The translations under genes and the position numbers were made by a program. The notes under the pieces are model-generated. The model was not told the origin of the DNA and made no database searches. It saw only the letters and a program-made list of their open reading frames with translations. This document shows, in pieces, positions 10,148-18,252 of a DNA stretch of 64,000 nucleotides. Position 1 is the first letter of the stretch; each line of letters begins with the position of its first letter. This DNA comes from Candidatus Eiseniibacteriota bacterium (GTDB lineage Bacteria > Eisenbacteria > RBG-16-71-46 > CAIMUX01), in assembly GCA_020633975.1 (NCBI GenBank), contig JACKCR010000007.1, positions 248,001 to 312,000 on the forward strand. Direction: 5' to 3'.

Positions 10148-11992
10148 CTAGGCGAGCAGCGCCTTCCGCAACTTCTTGTGGCGGTCGAAGAGCTGGACGA
10201 AGTCCGACTCCCGTCTACCTCCCTTCGCCCGCATGATCTTCGCGAGTAGGGCTCGGTCTGCGCGCGACCAGGACTCGACGCCCGGAAGGGCGAGGACGAG
10301 AGGCGCCCAGCGTTCCCACGCAGTCCGTTCGCCAACGGGGAGCGAGGAGACTCCCCGCCGAAGGCCGAGCAGGGCCGCGGCCTCTCGCGCACACGTGCGC
10401 ACGCCGCGCTCGCGGTCGGCGCCGAAGCGGGATGCCAAGTAGTCCGTCGCCTCGAGGCCGATCTCGCCGAGCGGCAGGTGCCCGAGGACGTCCTCTCGCA
10501 CGACGCGCGAACCGACCGCGGTACGCGACCTGGACGGCTGGAGCTGAAGGTACATGTAGTCTGCGGCGAGTTCGTCGATCCGAGCCGGTGGCGTACGGTA
10601 GCCGGGGCTCTTCCGAATCTTCGCCAACTCCTCGCGAACCAGAGCCTTGATCTCGGGATCGTGCGGACGGAACCCGAGTTTGTAGTAGAACCACCACGCG
10701 CCCGAGAGCTGTCCCTCCTCGTTGCCATGTCCCAACTGGTATGGGTCCACCGCAAAGCTCGTCGCGCCGAAGAGCTGGTGCACCATGGCGAGGATCTTCG
10801 AGTAGACGAACGCCGCGCCCCGTCCTCGAAATGTCTCGAACACGTTGTAGGCGACTTCCGCAGACTCGTAGAGCGCGCTGTTGAGCACGTATCCGATCGG
10901 CACTCCGTTCATCAGGGTCAGGAATCCGTAGACAGACTCGAGAAGAAGTCGACGTTCAGGCACGGCACCCATACAAGCGAACTGCAGCCCATCTCCCGCG
11001 TCGACCATCCGGACGTCGTTCTCGTCGGCTCCCAGGAAGATGAGGAGGTCACGGTGGCGAGGCACCATGCACGAGTTCGCAAGGTCGATGAGTCGTCGTC
11101 CTTCCGACGGCGTGACCGGACGTACGTCCAACTTCGTGCTTCGCACGACCGAGTGGAGCCTCGGCCGAGTCGCATCGGGCGGCGACTTCCGATAGACGAC
11201 CGGCGAGGCCCAGCCATCCCGCGTTCGAGACGGAGTGCCTTCTCCCGACGAGAGGATCATCGGAATGTCGAGTTCCTCGTAGAGCTTCTCCTTCACCGGA
11301 ACGGGAACCCGAAGCGCGTCGAAGCGCCGAATGACGAACTCCGCGTCGCTCTCCTCTGGATTCTTGAGTCGCTCGACCCATTCCTTGGCGCTGTAGGCGA
11401 AGGAATCGAGCCCCGGCGTCTCGCTGAAAGGAAGGAGAAGATGCCAAAGTCCGTTCAGCTTCTCCGCGTTCTCGAACTCCTTCCAAACGATCGACAGGTG
11501 CTTGCCCCATCCCTGACGGACCAGCCAGATCGCGGTCAGCCAGTAGAACCGGAACTCGATCGACGTCCCCGCCACTCCGGAATCCACGAGTTCCTTCCGG
11601 TGGCGTTTGAGGTCCGGTCGCGTCGCAAAGTCGGCCAAGAGTTCCAACGCCACGGCCCGCACGTCTTCGTTCTCGGGAAAGGCGAGCGAAAAACAGAGCC
11701 TTTCGTGGAGCCTCAGTAGATCACCGGACCGAGGTACACGATCCCTCTGGAACGATCGGAACAGCTCGATCCTCCTGGCCGTCGCCTGGGGAGAGAAGTC
11801 GTAGCGAATGGACTCGAGCTCCTCGATCCGGGCTCTCGCTTTCGCCTTTGGACCCGTCTTCGCGCCCCGCCGTGCCGTCGCCTTGGGACTCGTCTCTCGG
11901 CCCCCGCTCGCAATCGACCTGGTCTTGGTACCCACCCTGTCTCCCGTCGCTCGGAAGGTCGAGCCGCTTGTCTCCTGGATCCGGTGTGCCAC
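10148..11992 (-). CDS. Large uncharacterised protein with a GNAT-like region and basic N-terminal tail
   Basis: 614 residues from a GTG start; I do not recognise the full family. Residues 1-55 are rich in Arg, Lys, Ser and Gly and look disordered. The middle is helical and Trp/Phe-rich. From about residue 345 a segment resembles GNAT acyltransferases: GYVLNSALYESAEVAYNVFETFRGRGAAFVYSKILAM is like a substrate strand followed by an acetyl-CoA pyrophosphate loop, and WWFYYKLGFRP is like the common FYxKLGF motif near the GNAT C-terminus. The remaining C-terminal 150 residues are helical. No ribosome site precedes the GTG, so the start could be internal. It is divergent from parA across 140 bases. 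Confidence 0.6.
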   Translation of the reverse strand: MAHRIQETSGSTFRATGDRVGTKTRSIASGGRETSPKATARRGAKTGPKAKARARIEELESIRYDFSPQATARRIELFRSFQRDRVPRSGDLLRLHERLCFSLAFPENEDVRAVALELLADFATRPDLKRHRKELVDSGVAGTSIEFRFYWLTAIWLVRQGWGKHLSIVWKEFENAEKLNGLWHLLLPFSETPGLDSFAYSAKEWVERLKNPEESDAEFVIRRFDALRVPVPVKEKLYEELDIPMILSSGEGTPSRTRDGWASPVVYRKSPPDATRPRLHSVVRSTKLDVRPVTPSEGRRLIDLANSCMVPRHRDLLIFLGADENDVRMVDAGDGLQFACMGAVPERRLLLESVYGFLTLMNGVPIGYVLNSALYESAEVAYNVFETFRGRGAAFVYSKILAMVHQLFGATSFAVDPYQLGHGNEEGQLSGAWWFYYKLGFRPHDPEIKALVREELAKIRKSPGYRTPPARIDELAADYMYLQLQPSRSRTAVGSRVVREDVLGHLPLGEIGLEATDYLASRFGADRERGVRTCAREAAALLGLRRGVSSLPVGERTAWERWAPLVLALPGVESWSRADRALLAKIMRAKGGRRESDFVQLFDRHKKLRKALLA

Positions 11993-12132
11993 AACCGGAT
12001 GACTGGCAACGTATTGTGCGATTCATGAGGGGAAGCCGTCAACTCGTGGCTTGGATCCGCCGATTCGGAGGACGAGGTGAGTGGAGAGAATCTTCGACGA
12101 GTGGCAGGACGCCACGAAGGAGAGCCGCAAGG

Positions 12133-12966
12133 ATGAGGCGGATCGCAATCGCGAGTGAGAAGGGCGGCGTTGGGAAGACCACCACTGCGGTGAGTCTGGC
12201 CGCCGGCTTGGCCCTCCAGGGACAGCGCGTCCTCTTGGTCGACGTCGATCCTCAGGGGAGCGCAACGCGGTGGATCGGAAACATCGTGCGTCCCGATCTC
12301 TCCGATGCACTTCAGGGCAGGCACGAATGGAACCGGGTCATCCACCCGTCCGTCGTCCCCAACCTGGATCTCATTCCAGCCTCCCCCCACCTCGAGGACG
12401 CAGGTAGGACCTCCACCCCTCAGCTCGAACGTCTCCGCCGCGGATTGGAAGCACTGACGACTCCGTACGACACGATCGTCTTCGACTGTCCTCCTGGTTC
12501 CGGCGCGCTCCTCACCATGGCCTTGACCGCGGCGCACGAGATTTTCGTCACCTCGGAACCGACCCCGCTCGCCCTCGCCGGCATTCGGGGAATCATCCGG
12601 GTCGGTGGACGGATCCGTGCCGACTTGAACTGTGATCTCCACCTCGCGCGCATCGTCTTCTGCCGCGTGCAGTCCCGGAGAAAGCTCAGCCAGATGGCGT
12701 TCGATACGACCAACGCCTCGTTCCCCCATCTTCCCCCGGCACACATCATCCGCGAGAACGTGCGGCTGGCCGAAGCGCCCAAAGCGAAGCAGCCGATTCA
12801 GCTCTTCGCCCCCAAGAGCCACGGTGCGCAGGACTACGGACAGCTCGTCAGAGCCGTACTGCGCGAAGGGCAGATGCGCGAGGCAGGCTCCCGGACGGAC
12901 ACCGACGGGACAAGTGCCGCCGCGTACCCCCCGGCCATCGGCGCGCCGACTCGTCCAGTCGCATAA
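12133..12966 (+). CDS. Orphan ParA-family ATPase
   Basis: 277 residues. The deviant Walker A KGGVGKTTTAV starts at residue 10, followed by VLLVDVDPQGSATRW (Walker A-prime) and IVFDCPPGSG (Walker B). This is the ParA/Soj/MinD superfamily, which dimerises on ATP and positions DNA or protein cargo. The frame is open back to 11848, but ATG 12133 has AAGGAG just upstream and starts right at the P-loop strand. No parB or centromere-like repeat is next to it, so this is probably not the main chromosome partition pair. The last 35 residues are low-complexity and probably disordered. Confidence 0.88.
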   Translation: MRRIAIASEKGGVGKTTTAVSLAAGLALQGQRVLLVDVDPQGSATRWIGNIVRPDLSDALQGRHEWNRVIHPSVVPNLDLIPASPHLEDAGRTSTPQLERLRRGLEALTTPYDTIVFDCPPGSGALLTMALTAAHEIFVTSEPTPLALAGIRGIIRVGGRIRADLNCDLHLARIVFCRVQSRRKLSQMAFDTTNASFPHLPPAHIIRENVRLAEAPKAKQPIQLFAPKSHGAQDYGQLVRAVLREGQMREAGSRTDTDGTSAAAYPPAIGAPTRPVA

Positions 12967-13023
12967 ATATCTGATAAGTAACCATTTATCGACCACAATG
13001 AGCCCCACGATGATCCTTCTTGC

Positions 13024-13051
13024 GTAGCATACCCACTAGTTGGTACGCTAC
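13024..13051. promoter_or_regulatory. 28 bp near-perfect inverted repeat, probable TetR operator
   Basis: Two arms meet at a central ACTAGT (13035-13040). The left arm starts GTAGCATACC and the right arm ends GGTACGCTAC, so 12 of 14 base pairs match. It ends five bases before the start codon of the TetR gene. This is the size and position expected for an autoregulated TetR operator overlapping its own promoter. The AT-rich stretch at 12965-13000 just upstream is a reasonable place for promoter elements. Confidence 0.75.
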
Positions 13052-13056
13052 TATCC

Positions 13057-13692
13057 ATGATGACCGACACCAGTAGTGAGCCCCATCCGTCCCGGACCAA
13101 GATTCTCGATGCTTCGCTGCAGGTGATCCGTGCCCGAGGCTACTCGGCGACCCGGATCGAGGACGTGTGTGCCGAGGCCGGGCTCACGAAGGGGAGCTTC
13201 TTCCACCACTTCAGGGGGAAGGAGGACCTCGCGGTCGCGGCAGCCGACCACTTCGGAGCGATGGCCGAACGGATCTTCTCGGCCGCGCCATATCGACAGT
13301 TGCCGGACCCGGTGGATCGCCTGCTCGGATACGTCGAGTTCCGCCAATCCATCCTGGATCGACCCGTTCCGGAGTTCACCTGCCTCCTCGGCACCATGGT
13401 GCAGGAGGCATATGACACGCATCCCGCGATCCGAGAGGCCTGCGACCGGAACATCAGCGCTCACGCCCAGGAGCTACAGCGAGACATCGTCGAGGCACGC
13501 GAAGTCCACGCATCCGAAGCCGACTGGACGCCCGAGAGTTTGGCGCTCTATACGCAGGCGGTCATCCAAGGCGCATTCGTCCTCGCAAAGGCGAAGGGCA
13601 GCCACCATGTCGCCGTGCAGATGCTCGACCATCTGCAACGATATCTGCGGTTGCTCTTCGGTCGAAGCGATCCGCGGCCAACGCCCCCGTAG
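13057..13692 (+). CDS. TetR/AcrR-family transcriptional regulator
   Basis: 211 residues. The N-terminal helix-turn-helix is textbook: KILDASLQVIRARGYSATRIEDVCAEAGLTKGSFFHHFRGKEDLA in outline, residues 14-60. The C-terminal ligand domain resembles the group that often controls small-molecule or thiol stress genes. It starts five bases after a 28 bp palindrome, so it most likely represses itself and perhaps the next gene, a VOC protein 95 bases downstream. Two ATG codons stand in tandem at 13057 and 13060; either could be used. Confidence 0.92.
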   Translation: MMTDTSSEPHPSRTKILDASLQVIRARGYSATRIEDVCAEAGLTKGSFFHHFRGKEDLAVAAADHFGAMAERIFSAAPYRQLPDPVDRLLGYVEFRQSILDRPVPEFTCLLGTMVQEAYDTHPAIREACDRNISAHAQELQRDIVEAREVHASEADWTPESLALYTQAVIQGAFVLAKAKGSHHVAVQMLDHLQRYLRLLFGRSDPRPTPP

Positions 13693-13787
13693 TCCGAGGT
13701 TCGCGCACTCCGCGTCGCGATCCAAACATGCCCGTCACGCACACGTCCCAAAGGGACACACACCGAGGATTCGAGAGGGAGATCACC

Positions 13788-14252
13788 ATGCTCGCGAAGG
13801 TCAGGACTTGTCTCTGGTTCGATGGACAGGGCGAAGATGCCGCCAAGTTCTACGTGTCGCTCCTACCAAACTCGGAGATCGTTTCGATGTTTCGGCCCAG
13901 TCCGGAGGCTCCTCCGCTCGTCATCGACTTCACCCTGGCCGGGACTCCCTACCAGGCGCTGAACGGCGGGCCGCACTTCAAGCACACGGAGGCCGCATCC
14001 ATCTCCGTGACGACCCAGGACCAGGAAGAGACAGATCGACTGTGGGACGCCCTTACCCGTGACGGTGGTGAAGAGAGCATGTGCGGCTGGCTGAAGGACA
14101 AGTTCGGCGTTTCCTGGCAGCTCGTCCCCGAACCGCTGATGCAGATGCTCTCTTCGTCCGATCGAGACGCTGCCGGCCGCGCCATGCAAGCGATGCTGAA
14201 GATGCGGCGGTTGGATGTCGCGGAACTCCGTGCCGCCTTCGAGGGCAAGTGA
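13788..14252 (+). CDS. PhnB-like VOC-family protein
   Basis: 154 residues of the 3-demethylubiquinone/PhnB branch of the glyoxalase fold: KVRTCLWFDGQGEDAAKFYVSLLPNSEI at the start, ALNGGPHFKHTEAASISV in the middle, and DKFGVSWQLVP near the end. The family is common but its reactions are mostly unproven. The ATG at 13788 follows a GAGAGGGA ribosome site and the frame upstream to 13728 adds only non-conserved residues. The pairing with a TetR gene just upstream is frequently seen in bacteria, and suggests the product is made in response to the ligand of that regulator. Confidence 0.85.
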   Translation: MLAKVRTCLWFDGQGEDAAKFYVSLLPNSEIVSMFRPSPEAPPLVIDFTLAGTPYQALNGGPHFKHTEAASISVTTQDQEETDRLWDALTRDGGEESMCGWLKDKFGVSWQLVPEPLMQMLSSSDRDAAGRAMQAMLKMRRLDVAELRAAFEGK

Positions 14253-14382
14253 CCCAGCTGCACCCAACGAGGACTCCCTTCTTGTCGAGTGCTTCGCCGG
14301 GTTGGTACGCTCGTTCGGCACGACTCCCACTTCGGAGACGACGCCAAGCGAACCACTGACGCAGATCGGAGTCCCGGTTTCC

Positions 14383-15789
14383 ATGCCCTCGAGTCCTGGC
14401 CGGAGTTGGACCGCCGCAAACGTCGTCCTAGTTCTCGGCATCATCATACACCTGATCTTCCTCCTGAGCCTCAGCAAGACGCACTGGCTCGATCCGGTGT
14501 TCCTCGAGGCGCAAACGGCGTACGGACAAGCTGGAGACTACTTCGGCATCCACCAGGCCGGGCGAAACCTCATCGACGGATACTCGATCTACGACTGCCA
14601 GAACTACCGTCAGGAGGCGACACCGGTCGTCCCCTATCTCTACTTCTACCGCTACCTCCCGCCCACGGCTTACGTCGCAGCGATCGGCGCATCGGTCCTG
14701 TCACCGTGGCAGGGGTACTGGCTCTGGATCCTGATCAACGAGCTGTTGTTGCTCGGCCTCATCGGCTCGGTCTGGCGTTGGCCCGGTATCCCGCGCACGA
14801 CGCGACACGCGCTCGCCGGGATCACTCTCGGCTTCTTCCCCTTCTACCTCGAGCAGTGGATGGGACAGTACTCGCTCCTGATGGCATGCTGCCTCTGGCT
14901 CATCTTCGTCAGTGAGATCCGACGAGGGGAATCACGGGCAGACGGCTCTCATCCGGGCTCTGCACGGCCATCCGATCCGGGCCGAGCGGAACGATCCGCT
15001 CCGGGCGAAATCCAAGGTGCGGCTCCGGATCGAACCTGGCGCGCTATCGTGACGGACAGTGGGTTCTGGGCCTGGGTGGCGTCCCTCTCCGTCAAGAGCT
15101 ACACCGCGCTCTTCGCCATCGTCTACATCCTGCGGGGTAGGTGGAAGCAGGTCCTGCTCGCCGGGCTGATCGTGGTTGCCATGATCGTGCCGTACTACCT
15201 GAGCCGGCCCGAGGACCTAGTCGAGTTCTTGCGCCTCAACCTCAAACCGATGCCGCCCAAGCTCGGCCCGGTGCGGTACGGGCTCGTCGCGGTCGCACAG
15301 TTCCTCGGACAAAGGTTCATCCCTGCGGACGCACTGGCCGTGGACGTCGGCGTGAAGACCATCACCGCGAGCGAGCTTCCGGTCTATTCGTGGATTGCGT
15401 TCGTAGGGCTGGTCACGGCAGGGATCACACTCCGAACGTACCGGACCGCGCCCACGGAACGGCTTCTCATCCTCTGGCTCCTCGCCTTCTTCTCGATCTA
15501 CAAGGACATCTGGGAGTACCACCACGTGATGCTCCTCCCAGCGCTGTTCGTCTGCATCCTGACGGTGCGCTCCAAGGTGCCGTGGATCCTCCTCGTCTGG
15601 CTGGCACTTCCCTCTGCGAACATCTTGGCCGTCGACTTCTGGAAGTCGGTTCCGATGTCGGAGTGGAGCCTTCTCCAAGTAGCCATCCACCATTCGTTCT
15701 ACGCGCTCCCCGTGGGGATCTTCTACGTCTGGGTGGCCAGGCAGTGCTTCGCGCGCGGTGAGGAACTGCCCCGTCCAGCGCTTGCATAG
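14383..15789 (+). CDS. GT87-like polytopic membrane glycosyltransferase (DUF2029 type)
   Basis: About 468 residues with ten or more hydrophobic segments. After the first membrane helix comes a periplasmic loop with FGIHQAGRNLIDGYSIYDCQNY, the DxD-like and acidic pattern region typical of GT-C enzymes that use polyprenyl-phosphate sugars. YHHVMLLPALF in a late segment is also typical. A hydrophilic, low-complexity cytosolic loop of about 45 residues (around 14935-15055) is inserted between helices. The start is uncertain: the frame is open to 14215, overlapping the VOC gene, but the membrane protein proper begins near ATG 14383. The acceptor is unknown. Confidence 0.7.
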   Translation: MPSSPGRSWTAANVVLVLGIIIHLIFLLSLSKTHWLDPVFLEAQTAYGQAGDYFGIHQAGRNLIDGYSIYDCQNYRQEATPVVPYLYFYRYLPPTAYVAAIGASVLSPWQGYWLWILINELLLLGLIGSVWRWPGIPRTTRHALAGITLGFFPFYLEQWMGQYSLLMACCLWLIFVSEIRRGESRADGSHPGSARPSDPGRAERSAPGEIQGAAPDRTWRAIVTDSGFWAWVASLSVKSYTALFAIVYILRGRWKQVLLAGLIVVAMIVPYYLSRPEDLVEFLRLNLKPMPPKLGPVRYGLVAVAQFLGQRFIPADALAVDVGVKTITASELPVYSWIAFVGLVTAGITLRTYRTAPTERLLILWLLAFFSIYKDIWEYHHVMLLPALFVCILTVRSKVPWILLVWLALPSANILAVDFWKSVPMSEWSLLQVAIHHSFYALPVGIFYVWVARQCFARGEELPRPALA

Positions 15790-15865
15790 CCATTCCGTAG
15801 CAACCTCCTAGCCGACTCCGAAGCCCGCAGTAACCGCTCCGTAGGAATCACAACATATCGTGCCC

Positions 15866-15911
15866 CGGTTGAAAGGAGGCGGAGGATCCGTCTCCTTTAC
15901 GCATTCAACCG
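15866..15911 (+). promoter_or_regulatory. Nested hairpin in the leader of the 5'-nucleotidase gene
   Basis: AAAGGAG (15872-15878) pairs with CTCCTTT (15892-15898), with CGGA/TCCG pairing inside. Outer arms CGGTTG (15866-15871) and CAACCG (15906-15911) can pair as well. The structure ends exactly where the ribosome binding site GAGGAGG (15911-15917) begins. It could be the terminator of the preceding gene or an mRNA structure that influences translation of the next one; there is no T-run after it. Confidence 0.4.
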
Positions 15912-15928
15912 AGGAGGCTCGTCCACCA

Positions 15929-18136
15929 ATGAATCGCTCACCGTTCCGTAGCGGTCGCCACACCGACCGTGCCGCCACTACGCGCATCGACGTCAGCATC
16001 GTCGTTCTCTTGATGCTGATCGGCGCCTTCCACCTGCTCACGCTCGGCACCGCGCACGCGGCAGGATCCGAGGTCGCGTTCCGCCTGACTCTTCTCCACT
16101 CGAACGACGGCGAATCGCAGCTCATCGACGCCGGCCCCGGGCTCGAGGAGTTCGGTGGGATCGCGCGCTTCGTCACGAAGATGAAGCAGCTCCAGATGGC
16201 CGGACACCTCGTCCAGGCCCAGCCCGCCGGCGACCCGATGATCTCCACCGGAGTCGTGACCGTTTCCTCCGGAGACAACTTCCTCGCCGGCGCCGAGTTC
16301 GCCGCCAGCTTGGAGAAGGGCGCTCCGTTCTACGACACGATCGGTCTCAACCGCGTTCGCTACGACGCGAAGGCGATCGGGAACCACGAGTTCGACTTCG
16401 GTCCCGAGACGACGGCCGACTTCATCCGTGGCTTCCGGATGCTCGAGTCGAGCGACCTCTCCGGAAGGCCGACCTTCGTCTCCGCGAACCTCGACTTCAG
16501 TGGCGAACCCACCCTCCAGGCCCTCGTCGACGCTGGTGTCATCCGGAAGAGCCGGGTCGTCGAGGTCGGCGGCACCCGGGTCGGCATCGTGGGCGCGACG
16601 ACGCCCCGCCTGCGCTACATCTCCAGCCCTCGCTTCGTCGAGGTCGATGACGATGTCGTCGGCACCGTCCAGGCCGAGATCGATCGCTTGGTCGCCGAAG
16701 AAGGCGTTACCAAGATCATCTTCATCAGCCATCTCCAGAGCGTCGAAGAGGACCTCCTCCTTCTCCCGCAGCTCCACGGAGTCGACATTGCCGTCGCTGG
16801 CGGTGGCAGCGAACTCCTCGCGAACGAAGGCGACCTGCTCGTCCCAGGTGACGAGGACCAGATCTACGGAACGTACCCGCTCATCGCCGAGGACGGCGAC
16901 GGTCGGAACATCCCAGTCGTGACCACGTCCGGCGACTATCGCTACATCGGTCGTCTCGTGGTCGGCTTCGACGAGAACGGTGAGATCGTCGAGGTCGATC
17001 CGGGCAGCGGTCCGGTTCGCGTCGCTGGCGGAACCCAGCCCGACGCCGTCGAGCCGGATCCGTTCACGCAGGGCCGCGTCGTCGACCCGGTCGCCGCGTT
17101 CGTGGCCGAGCTCGACCAGAACGTCGTCGCGACCTCCGAGGTCGAACTCGACGGAATCCGCAACAACGTTCGGACGATGGAGACGAACGAGGGCAACCTC
17201 TGCGCCGACGCCCTTCTCTGGCAGGCGACGCAGCTCGCACCGTCGTTCGGACTCGACACTCCGCAGATCGCGTTCCAGAACGGTGGCGGCATCCGGAACA
17301 ACACACTCCTCCCGGTCGGCGACCTCACCGAGCGCACGACCTACGACATCCTCCCGTTCGCGAACTTCGTCTCCATTCTGGAAGACGTTCCGGCGACGCA
17401 GGTGAAGGAGATCCTCGAGAACTGCGTGTCGCGGGTCGAGTTCGTCGACGGTCGCTTCGCGCAGGTCGCCGGTCTCGAGTTCGTGTTCGATCCGGCCGGC
17501 ACGCCGCAGCTGCTCGACGAGAACAGCAACGTCACGCAGGAAGGCACCCGAGTCCGCGAGCTGTCGCTGACGGACGGAACGGTGATCGTCGAGAACGGCG
17601 TGGTCGTCTCGGGTGCTCCGTCCATCGACATCGCCACGATCGACTTCCTCGCACGGGGCGGTGACCAGTACCCGTACCGGGATCACCCGTTCACCACGCT
17701 CGGCGTGACGTATCAGCTCGCGCTTCGCAACTACCTCGTGGATGGACTCGGCGGAGTCGTCACCGCTCTGGACTACCCGGTCGGCGGCGAGGGACGGATC
17801 ACGGAACTCCCGGCTCCGTTCCAGACCCAGAACACGAACGGTTCGCCCGCCTTGGCCACGACCGAAGCTCTCGGCCTCGAGGTCGCGACGGTAGGCCTCG
17901 GTTCGACCCGGTTCGCCTTTGCGCTTCCGGCCACGGGTCCTGTCACCCTGACGGTTCATGACCTGAACGGCCGCCGGATCGCCACGCTCTTCGATGGCGT
18001 TCAGGCTGCAGGCAACCACGAGGTCGTCTGGAACGGTCGGAGTGACTCCGGGAGCTTGGTCGCTTCCGGCATGTACTTCGGCCGTCTCTCGACCTCCGAA
18101 GCCGTCGCCCTCGGGAAGACACTGGTCGTTCGCTGA
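15929..18136 (+). CDS. Exported 5'-nucleotidase/metallophosphatase with FlgD-like C-terminal domain
   Basis: 735 residues. A signal peptide ends at about residue 46 (LLTLGTAHA). The metallophosphoesterase domain shows LLHSNDGESQL, GNHEFDFG, SANLDFSG and FISHLQSVEEDLLL; the UshA-type C-terminal nucleotidase domain shows NLCADALLWQ and FQNGGGIRNN. Canonical UshA has DxH in the first motif, whereas here it is DGE, as in the subgroup often associated with choice-of-anchor I proteins. The last 80 residues (VTLTVHDLNGRRIATL ... GMYFGRL) are the FlgD-Ig-like tail found in three other proteins of this window. GAGGAGG precedes ATG 15929. The likely role is hydrolysis of extracellular nucleotides for phosphate and nucleosides. 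Confidence 0.9.
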   Translation: MNRSPFRSGRHTDRAATTRIDVSIVVLLMLIGAFHLLTLGTAHAAGSEVAFRLTLLHSNDGESQLIDAGPGLEEFGGIARFVTKMKQLQMAGHLVQAQPAGDPMISTGVVTVSSGDNFLAGAEFAASLEKGAPFYDTIGLNRVRYDAKAIGNHEFDFGPETTADFIRGFRMLESSDLSGRPTFVSANLDFSGEPTLQALVDAGVIRKSRVVEVGGTRVGIVGATTPRLRYISSPRFVEVDDDVVGTVQAEIDRLVAEEGVTKIIFISHLQSVEEDLLLLPQLHGVDIAVAGGGSELLANEGDLLVPGDEDQIYGTYPLIAEDGDGRNIPVVTTSGDYRYIGRLVVGFDENGEIVEVDPGSGPVRVAGGTQPDAVEPDPFTQGRVVDPVAAFVAELDQNVVATSEVELDGIRNNVRTMETNEGNLCADALLWQATQLAPSFGLDTPQIAFQNGGGIRNNTLLPVGDLTERTTYDILPFANFVSILEDVPATQVKEILENCVSRVEFVDGRFAQVAGLEFVFDPAGTPQLLDENSNVTQEGTRVRELSLTDGTVIVENGVVVSGAPSIDIATIDFLARGGDQYPYRDHPFTTLGVTYQLALRNYLVDGLGGVVTALDYPVGGEGRITELPAPFQTQNTNGSPALATTEALGLEVATVGLGSTRFAFALPATGPVTLTVHDLNGRRIATLFDGVQAAGNHEVVWNGRSDSGSLVASGMYFGRLSTSEAVALGKTLVVR

Positions 18137-18152
18137 GAGAACAGCGATGCTT

Positions 18153-18179
18153 CGAGGCACGCTTCTGAAGCGTGCCTCG
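18153..18179 (+). terminator. Strong 12 bp hairpin terminator after the nucleotidase gene
   Basis: CGAGGCACGCTT pairs perfectly with AAGCGTGCCTCG around a CTG loop, 16 bases after the stop codon. Only a short TTGT follows, so termination may be weak on its own. It lies between two convergent genes and is followed by two more hairpins. Confidence 0.7.
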
Positions 18180-18186
18180 TTGTCAC

Positions 18187-18248
18187 CTGACGTTTCGACG
18201 TCAGATACCCGCCTTCGGCCGATGGTGCTTCGAGCCCGTCGGCCGAAG
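18187..18248. terminator. Two further hairpins in the convergent intergenic space
   Basis: The first has arms CTGACGT/ACGTCAG around a TTCG tetraloop (18187-18204). The second has arms CTTCGGCCGA/TCGGCCGAAG (18213-18222 and 18239-18248) and ends five bases before the stop of the reverse-strand UPF0104 gene. Together with the hairpin at 18153 they make a compact bidirectional terminator zone. Confidence 0.6.
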
Positions 18249-18252
18249 TGTT

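Noticed and set aside
15938-18160. 740-codon reverse open frame antisense to the 5'-nucleotidase
   Set aside because: Shadow rich in Asp, Arg and Glu with no domain; the forward strand has signal peptide, motifs and ribosome site.
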